Shown here in pieces: positions 1 to 4,087 of a DNA stretch of 5,993 bases (position 1 is the first letter of the stretch; the number at the start of each line of letters is the position of its first letter). The DNA is taken from positions 1 through 5,993 of the forward strand of contig CAMGGT010000068.1 of assembly GCA_946055715.1 (NCBI GenBank), in the 5' to 3' direction. The translations under genes and the position numbers were made by a program. The stretch comes from an uncultured Clostridia bacterium (GTDB taxonomy: Bacteria; Bacillota; Clostridia; Oscillospirales; CAG-272). A model generated the notes under the pieces. The model was not told the origin of the DNA. It saw only the letters and a list, made by a program, of their open reading frames with translations, and did no database searches.

Positions 1-2223
1 CGCGGAGGGGACGCGGCGCCCGACGCACGCAGGCGCTCTCCCCGCCCGGGCGGCGGCGATGGCCCCTCCGGCCTCCTGCGCCGTCTCGGTGGAAAACAGC
101 ATCACAAAGCGGTGCAGTCCCGCTGCCTGCAGGGCGTCTGCTTTGTCGCCCATGTAGGTTGGCAGTGCGTTAAACAGCTCATTTCGGTGGGGGTAGACCC
201 GCAAAATGGGAAATTCGGCGCCTGTTCTGTCTCGCAGAGGACGGCTTTCGCAACGGGCGCAACCGTCGCGTTCCCGCATGATGCAGCGTTCCAGCAGCAT
301 CAGCGGTACCCGCCCATACAGCCATACGCGCCCGCCGATATCCCGCGTCTGCGGCAAGGTCAACTCGGGTGAGAGCAGGACATCCGCCACCCCAAGCGAG
401 GCGGCCGCGGCACGCGACGCGGCATTGGTGACATTCAGGCGAAAGTCGCCCAATGGGCAAAGCCCGGCCGCCCGCACTTCGGGCACCTGATCCACCCCCG
501 CGACCAACGCAAACTTTGCGCCGTCTGCCGCGGCGGCCGAGAGCATGCGGCGCACCTCCGGCCACTGGGAATCAAACACCACCGGCGGCATCTGCACGCC
601 GTCCGGCAACATCACGCCGTCGCGGCGGCGGTCGCGCGCGGCCTGCCACTTTTCCAACGGCAAAAAGCAGTGAGAAAACCACCCTCTTTCCGCATCCGAC
701 AGCCCGAAATACACCTCCGGCCGCCGAAAAACACCCCACACGTCTGTCTCTTCGGGCAAAGGCGCGGCCTCTCTTCCGGGCAGGGGCGCGTCGCCCGGTT
801 TCGCGTCTGCGAAGGGTTGCGGCACGGCTGTCGCCTGCGCACTTGCGCGTGCTTCCGTTGCCGGGTCAGCCAATTCGCCCCGGTCGTCTTCGTTTTGAGC
901 ATCCTTTTCAAGGGCGGCCGGCTCTGCAGGGGTTTGTCTGCCGCCCGGCTTTTCGGAGACATCCTCCGTATCTGTGACTTTCTGCCGGAACAGGTCTGCC
1001 AGCCCCTCTGTCGCGGCGCGGCGCAGGGCGTTGAGTTGCCCTGCAGGCATAAACACGCCTGCATCAAGCGCGAGCCGCACATCTCCCGCATCAAGCGAAA
1101 AGCAGGTGTCTCCCATGCGGCACAGGCGGCCGATGACCTCTGCCTCCGTCAGCGGCGCCGAGCGGGCGGGCTGGGGGCATTCGCCCATGGCCGTATAGGT
1201 CTTATCCCGGCAAAACAGGGCCATTTGGGCAGGAACCCCCACCCGCAATACCACTTCTGCCCGACAGGGGGCTTTTTTGGGGGTGGTGTCGGGTGCTGTC
1301 AGTTCCCGCGTGGTCTGCTTTTGCATTTGGGTGCGTACCCCGGTCATAGCGCGGGTGGTATCGCCCCTGAAATAGCCGTCGGAGAACCCGTCTCCGCGGC
1401 AGAAGATGCGTTTGAGGGCTTCTATTTCTTCCCCGGTGGCCGCCCGCCGTTCGTCCAGCAGACTACGGTACAGGCGGGTCACACCGCTGACATAGGCGGG
1501 GCTTTTCATGCGCCCCTCGATCTTCAGCGAGGAGATACCGCAGTCGATGATCTGCGGGATGTACGGTGCCAGCGACAGGTCCCGCAAGCTGAGCGGATAG
1601 CGTTCGCCGTCATAGGGCAGGCGGCAGGGCTGGGCGCACAGGCCGCGGTTGCCGCTTCGCCCGCCCACCATGGAGCTGAACAGGCATTGCCCCGACCGAC
1701 ATACGCACAACGCACCGTGCAAAAAGATCTCCACCTCGGTAGGCGCTTGGTCTGTCAGGCGGCAGATGTCGGCAAAGCACAGCTCCCGCGCCGCCACCAC
1801 CCGCCGCACACCCAGTTTGGCAAAAGCCGCCGCGCCCGCGGTGTTATGCACACCCGCCTGTGTGCTGGCGTGTATCTCCAGGTCGGGCAATTCGCGGTGC
1901 AACAGATCGATCAGACCCATGTCGGCGGAAATGACGGCATCCGCACCGTTTTCCCAAAGAAACCGGGCGTATTCCAGCGCCCGGGGCAGTTCGCGGTCAA
2001 ACAGCAGGGTGTTCAGGGTGATGTGGGCGCGCACGCCGTGCAGGTGACAGTATAGCAGGGCTTGCTTCATCTCTTCCCTGTCAAAGTTCTTGGCCAATGC
2101 CCGCGCGTGAAATGCCCCACCGCCGAAATAGACGGCATCTGCCCCCGCGTCAACGGCGGCCACCAACGCCTCAAACGACCCGGCGGGCGCGAGCAATTCC
2201 GGCAATGCCCCTTTTCGCCTCAT
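1..2223 (-). CDS. Peptidase U32 family protein (U32 + DUF3656 + C-terminal U32-like domain), 3' end outside window
   Basis: An uninterrupted minus-strand frame gives 741 residues and is still open at base 1. The ATG at 2223-2221 follows GGAAAGGA (2235-2228) by 4 nt. Residues about 8-290 form the U32 TIM-barrel-like domain: ELLAPAGSFEAL near the start, DAVYFGGG, then EIFLHGALCVCRSGQC (165-180), GGRSGNRGLCAQPCR (187-201) and KIEGRM (234-239). Cys173, 180, 196 and 200 are the family's conserved cysteines; UbiU and UbiV use such cysteines for a 4Fe-4S cluster, so a cluster here is inference. Residues about 322-413 match DUF3656. A 77-residue Ala/Pro/Asp/Glu-rich linker (418-494) leads to a second U32-like region with YGRVPLM (636-642) and Cys647, Cys655, Cys658. 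U32 plus DUF3656 is also the layout of E. coli RlhA, which hydroxylates 23S rRNA C2501, so an RNA-modification role is more likely than proteolysis. The exact substrate cannot be assigned. The protein is probably cytoplasmic. Confidence 0.93.
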   Translation of the reverse strand, partial: MRRKGALPELLAPAGSFEALVAAVDAGADAVYFGGGAFHARALAKNFDREEMKQALLYCHLHGVRAHITLNTLLFDRELPRALEYARFLWENGADAVISADMGLIDLLHRELPDLEIHASTQAGVHNTAGAAAFAKLGVRRVVAARELCFADICRLTDQAPTEVEIFLHGALCVCRSGQCLFSSMVGGRSGNRGLCAQPCRLPYDGERYPLSLRDLSLAPYIPQIIDCGISSLKIEGRMKSPAYVSGVTRLYRSLLDERRAATGEEIEALKRIFCRGDGFSDGYFRGDTTRAMTGVRTQMQKQTTRELTAPDTTPKKAPCRAEVVLRVGVPAQMALFCRDKTYTAMGECPQPARSAPLTEAEVIGRLCRMGDTCFSLDAGDVRLALDAGVFMPAGQLNALRRAATEGLADLFRQKVTDTEDVSEKPGGRQTPAEPAALEKDAQNEDDRGELADPATEARASAQATAVPQPFADAKPGDAPLPGREAAPLPEETDVWGVFRRPEVYFGLSDAERGWFSHCFLPLEKWQAARDRRRDGVMLPDGVQMPPVVFDSQWPEVRRMLSAAAADGAKFALVAGVDQVPEVRAAGLCPLGDFRLNVTNAASRAAAASLGVADVLLSPELTLPQTRDIGGRVWLYGRVPLMLLERCIMRERDGCARCESRPLRDRTGAEFPILRVYPHRNELFNALPTYMGDKADALQAAGLHRFVMLFSTETAQEAGGAIAAARAGRAPACVGRRVPSA

Positions 2224-2285
2224 GTTGTCCTTTCCTCTTTTCTTTTTCGGTTGCCTGCTGCTCCGGTTTTCGGCGCGGTCTGCCG

Positions 2286-2310
2286 ATATAAGCATAGCCG
2301 CCCCTTATAT
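2286..2310. repeat. Inverted repeat in the leader of the U32 gene
   Basis: ATATAAG (2286-2292) and CTTATAT (2304-2310) are perfect 7-bp arms around an 11-base GC-rich spacer. The repeat lies 63-87 bp upstream of the U32 start, within its predicted untranslated leader. It could be a protein-binding dyad or a weak RNA hairpin. It has no U-tract and is not a terminator. Apart from this, the leader candidate below and the terminator, I see nothing coding in 2224-2446. Confidence 0.4.
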
Positions 2311-2366
2311 TGCCGTGCGGCCACCCGGCCGACGGGCGCAGACACGCAAAATGATGATACAGCATG

Positions 2367-2395
2367 ATTATACACGAAAAAGCAAAAAAAGAAAA
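2367..2395 (-). promoter_or_regulatory. Candidate promoter for the U32 gene
   Basis: Read on the minus strand, 2372-2367 is a perfect TATAAT. At 17-bp spacing the -35 box (2395-2390) is TTTTCT, only 3 of 6 consensus bases, and it overlaps the T-run of the upstream terminator. Transcription would begin near 2360, giving a leader of about 137 nt. The -10 is convincing; the -35 is weak. Confidence 0.4.
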
Positions 2396-2446
2396 GGGGG
2401 GCGCGGCGCTTTTCCCGCCCCGAGGCGAAGAAAAGCTGCGCGCCCC
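2377..2446 (-). terminator. Rho-independent terminator of the small XRE gene
   Basis: Starting at the base after the TGA stop, the minus strand reads GGGGCGCG (2446-2439), which pairs with CGCGCCCC (2405-2398). Inside it GCTTTTC pairs with GAAAAGC, and CGCC pairs with GGCG at the top. The composite stem is followed by CCTTTTCTTTTTTTGC (about 2397-2382). The hairpin separates this gene's transcript from the U32 gene, so the two are probably not a simple operon. Confidence 0.85.
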
Positions 2447-2674
2447 TCAATTCTGCTTTGAATCCGAAGCGGGCGTGGGGTCGTCGGTGAGACAGAGCAG
2501 ATAGTCCACAGACACCCCGTAAAAATTCGACAGGCGAACCAGAATGTCGGCCGTCAGCGGCTGGGTGCCGGTTTCGAGATAGCTGTATTTGCGCTGGGTA
2601 ATGCCAATGGCGGCCGCAACCTTCCGTTGAGGCAGATCCGCGTCCTCGCGCAGGTCTCTGATGCGGTTTTTCAC
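2447..2674 (-). CDS. Small XRE-family helix-turn-helix transcriptional regulator (75 aa)
   Basis: This is a stand-alone Cro/C1-type DNA-binding domain with almost nothing else. Residues 1-12 form helix 1 (KNRIRDLREDA). Residues 16-35 (QRKVAAAIGITQRKYSYLET) are the helix-turn-helix, and LTADILVRLSNFYGVSVDYLL (40-60) is the standard C-terminal part of the domain, followed by a short polar tail. I chose the GTG at 2674-2672 because AAGGGGG lies 7 nt upstream and the protein then begins exactly at the family's usual start; the in-frame ATG at 2725 has no ribosome site. An unusual Pro15 replaces the common Thr before the first HTH helix. The gene is divergent from the 2932 gene across an operator-like region, so repression of that promoter and possibly of its own is likely but inferred. 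There is no effector domain, so how it is switched is unknown. Confidence 0.88.
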   Translation of the reverse strand: MKNRIRDLREDADLPQRKVAAAIGITQRKYSYLETGTQPLTADILVRLSNFYGVSVDYLLCLTDDPTPASDSKQN

Positions 2675-2698
2675 ATGCGATCCCCCTTCTTTTTTTCG

Positions 2699-2704
2699 AT
2701 TATA
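2699..2704 (-). promoter_or_regulatory. Candidate -10 box of the small XRE gene
   Basis: The minus strand reads TATAAT at 2704-2699, about 25 bp before the GTG start, leaving a short leader that contains the AAGGGGG ribosome site (2688-2682). No acceptable -35 hexamer lies 16-19 bp upstream: the region reads around CAATGG. The promoter would therefore be weak or need an activator. Confidence 0.4.
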
Positions 2705-2724
2705 CCCAAAGAGGAATTTCCCCA

Positions 2725-2753
2725 TTGACTTTTAGATAATATTTATCTATAAT
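2725..2753 (+). promoter_or_regulatory. Near-consensus sigma-A promoter, rightward
   Basis: TTGACT (2725-2730) and a perfect TATAAT (2748-2753) are separated by exactly 17 bp. Transcription would start near 2760 and run through the 20-bp repeats into the 2932 gene, giving a leader of about 170 nt. The element sits in a conspicuously AT-rich patch within a GC-rich region and faces away from the small XRE gene. No translated ORF with a ribosome site directly follows it, so the 2932 gene is its most likely target. Confidence 0.7.
2733..2749. promoter_or_regulatory. Perfect palindromic operator between -35 and -10
   Basis: TAGATAATATTTATCTA is a perfect dyad (TAGATAA, TAT, TTATCTA) filling most of the promoter spacer and overlapping the first two bases of the -10. 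A second short palindrome, CTATAATATAG (2747-2757), overlaps it and covers the whole -10. A bound dimer would block RNA polymerase. The neighbouring small XRE protein is the obvious candidate ligand; that pairing is inferred. Confidence 0.6.
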
Positions 2754-2800
2754 ATAGAAGAGGAAAAGAACTATTTACATTTTTCGCGCCTCTGCCCGTC

Positions 2801-2850
2801 CGATTCAACCGTTCGTTTCGCGGTTCAACCTTTTGTTTGGCAATTCAACA
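2801..2850. repeat. Three imperfect 20-bp direct repeats
   Basis: CGATTCAACC (2801), CGGTTCAACC (2821) and CAATTCAACA (2841) recur at exactly 20-bp intervals. The first two full units also share TTYGTTTSG in their second half; the third keeps only the first half. The 20-bp period is close to two helical turns, so all copies face the same side of the DNA. The array lies between two rightward promoters and upstream of the 2932 gene, which suggests a regulator-binding array. Confidence 0.6.
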
Positions 2851-2856
2851 AAAGGT
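2828..2856. repeat. 10-bp perfect inverted repeat upstream of the second promoter
   Basis: ACCTTTTGTT (2828-2837) and AACAAAAGGT (2847-2856) are perfect complements around the 9-base spacer TGGCAATTC. The repeat ends 14 bp before the TTGACA box at 2871. A shorter dyad with the same 9-base spacing, AACCG/CGGTT (2807-2811/2821-2825), lies just before it. There is no U-tract, so a protein-binding site is more likely than a terminator. Confidence 0.6.
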
Positions 2857-2870
2857 GTGCCGTCGGCGGA

Positions 2871-2899
2871 TTGACAACCTTCTGCCCTTTTGCTACCAT
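2871..2899 (+). promoter_or_regulatory. Promoter of the membrane XRE regulator operon
   Basis: A perfect TTGACA (2871-2876) is separated by 17 bp from TACCAT (2894-2899). TG at 2891-2892 makes an extended -10 that can offset the two mismatches. Transcription would begin near 2906, about 26 nt before the ATG, just leaving room for the ribosome site. This is the proximal promoter of the 2932 gene. Confidence 0.7.
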
Positions 2900-2919
2900 G
2901 AAACCGAAAATACAACCGC

Positions 2920-2925
2920 AAGGAG
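2920..2925 (+). promoter_or_regulatory. Ribosome binding site of the 2932 gene
   Basis: AAGGAG stands 6 nt before the ATG at 2932. It is a strong site and fixes this start over the nearby upstream ATG at 2898, which has no such site and lies inside the -10 region. Confidence 0.85.
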
Positions 2926-2931
2926 AATGCT

Positions 2932-4011
2932 ATGACCGCAATTGGTGAAAAGATCGCTTCCCTGCGCAGGGAAGCCAACATGACCCAGGCAGACCTCGGT
3001 GATGCCCTGTGCGTGACCGCGCAGGCCATCTCAAAATGGGAGAGAGGGCAGGCCGAGCCGGACATCTCTACCCTGCTGCGCATTTCCGAACTTTTCCATG
3101 TCAGTATGGACGAACTGCTCAAAGGCGACAGCACTCCGGCACCGGAGGCACCGCCCGCAGGAGCAGAAACCGCCGCGCATGCCGTCGTTGCGGAGGGCAT
3201 GGCCGAGCCGGCCCCCGCGCCTGCGCCCGTGCAGGAAAAAATTAAGGAAGCGCCTGTCGGCAACTGTGCCGTCTGCAAGCAACCCGTCTCGCCGGACGAG
3301 GTAGGCAGGCGCACCCCCATTCTGCTGTGCAATACTTGCCTGCATCGCAAGACCCCCGTCGGCTCTTGTATGAAGTGCGGACGGGAGGTGTGCCCCGCCG
3401 ACCTTTCCACCGCGCCCCCGATCGTGATTTGCAACAGATGCAAATCCACCCCACACAGCAACACCGCCTCGACACGCAAAAAAGGCGACACAGACGACCC
3501 CAACCAAGCAGAAGGCACCCGCAAAACGGGGCGTGCATCCTTCTTTTCCAAAGGAAGAACAGACGCCCAAAAAGCGCGTGCGGCGGAGGCCGAGGAAGAA
3601 CGGCAGGAGCTGTCTCGCGGGTACATCTGGGGCGGCATTGCCGGCGCGGTCGTGCTGCTGTGCGCGTTGCTCTTCCTGCCGGAGATGAGCATCCCCCTCC
3701 GGGTCCTGTCCTCGGTGCTGGCCGGGTATGCCGTCTTTGCCGCCGTGGCACAATGTCTGTGGGAGACATACCTGTTGGATGTGTTTGAATGGTTTATCTC
3801 CCGAACGGTGCAGTTCCCGGGTATTATCTTCAGTTTTGACCTGGACGGGCTGGCCTTTCTCATTGTGATGAAACTGCTGTTTGCCGCTTTGGGCTTCCTG
3901 TTCGGCGTGCTGATGGCGGTGCTGGGCATCGGCGTTTGCCTGGTACTGGGCTTTGTGTCCTTCCCCTTTTCGCTTCTGGCCAAGCACCGCGCGGCGAGCG
4001 GCGATGCCTGA
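2932..4011 (+). CDS. Predicted membrane-tethered XRE regulator with two tandem zinc ribbons (359 aa)
   Basis: Residues 4-64 are a typical XRE helix-turn-helix (IGEKIASLRREANMTQ, then VTAQAISKWERGQAEPD and LLRISELFHVSMDELL). A flexible Pro/Ala/Glu-rich linker covers about 66-106. Two zinc ribbons follow: Cys112, 115, 133, 136 and Cys146, 149, 167, 170, both CxxC-x17-CxxC. A charged linker (about 172-228) contains a possible coiled coil (DAQKARAAEAEEERQEL). Hydrophobic segments at about 231-250, 254-277, 305-325 and 326-350 suggest four membrane helices with both ends in the cytoplasm, and KHR at the C-terminus fits this. The HTH would thus read DNA from the membrane surface. It probably regulates its own operon and perhaps others; the signal is unknown. 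The gene 76 bp downstream encodes an extracytoplasmic protein that could be its partner. Domain calls are firm, function is inferred, and I know no named gene with this layout. Confidence 0.9.
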   Translation: MTAIGEKIASLRREANMTQADLGDALCVTAQAISKWERGQAEPDISTLLRISELFHVSMDELLKGDSTPAPEAPPAGAETAAHAVVAEGMAEPAPAPAPVQEKIKEAPVGNCAVCKQPVSPDEVGRRTPILLCNTCLHRKTPVGSCMKCGREVCPADLSTAPPIVICNRCKSTPHSNTASTRKKGDTDDPNQAEGTRKTGRASFFSKGRTDAQKARAAEAEEERQELSRGYIWGGIAGAVVLLCALLFLPEMSIPLRVLSSVLAGYAVFAAVAQCLWETYLLDVFEWFISRTVQFPGIIFSFDLDGLAFLIVMKLLFAALGFLFGVLMAVLGIGVCLVLGFVSFPFSLLAKHRAASGDA

Positions 4012-4046
4012 AAGCCCTGCCTCCGCTCCACAGCTTTCTCTTTTTT
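4010..4046 (+). terminator. Weak hairpin with T-run between the two operon genes, possible attenuator
   Basis: GAAAGC (4010-4015, overlapping the stop codon) pairs with GCTTTC (4033-4038) around a 17-base loop, followed by TCTTTTTT. The stem is short and AT-rich for such a large loop, so termination would be partial at best. It could lower expression of the downstream gene relative to the regulator. Confidence 0.25.
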
Positions 4047-4087
4047 GCGCAATCGATCATACATAATAAGGAAAGGAAAAAAACATT

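Noticed and set aside
112..565. Several small open frames on both strands near the left edge
   Set aside because: All overlap the C-terminal U32-like domain of the long minus-strand gene in other frames and have no independent support.
670..2055. 461-codon plus-strand open frame opposite the U32 gene
   Set aside because: The translation has no recognisable domain and shows the Arg/Ala/Gly/His-rich look of a GC-rich antisense shadow; the opposite strand carries a clear U32 protein with all family motifs.
2675..2725. Longer ATG start for the small XRE gene at 2725
   Set aside because: No ribosome site precedes it, it adds 17 residues not typical of the family, and it would place the TATAAT at 2704-2699 inside the coding region. 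The GTG at 2674 has a good ribosome site.
2801..2856. Direct repeats read as a CRISPR array or plasmid iterons
   Set aside because: Units are only 20 bp, contiguous without spacers and imperfect, and no cas or replication gene is nearby. Their place beside promoters fits regulator sites better.
2828..2856. 10-bp inverted repeat as a terminator for the distal promoter
   Set aside because: No T-run follows; the next bases are GTGCCGTCGG.
2898..2948. 16-codon plus-strand ORF overlapping the start of the 2932 gene
   Set aside because: Its ATG lies within the -10 of the proximal promoter and has no ribosome site; only distal-promoter transcripts could contain it, and nothing supports translation.
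2805..4064. 419-codon minus-strand open frame opposite the membrane regulator
   Set aside because: It lacks a convincing ribosome site, has low-complexity Ser/Arg composition, and lies antisense to a gene with clear HTH, zinc ribbon and TM segments. It also runs through the repeat array.
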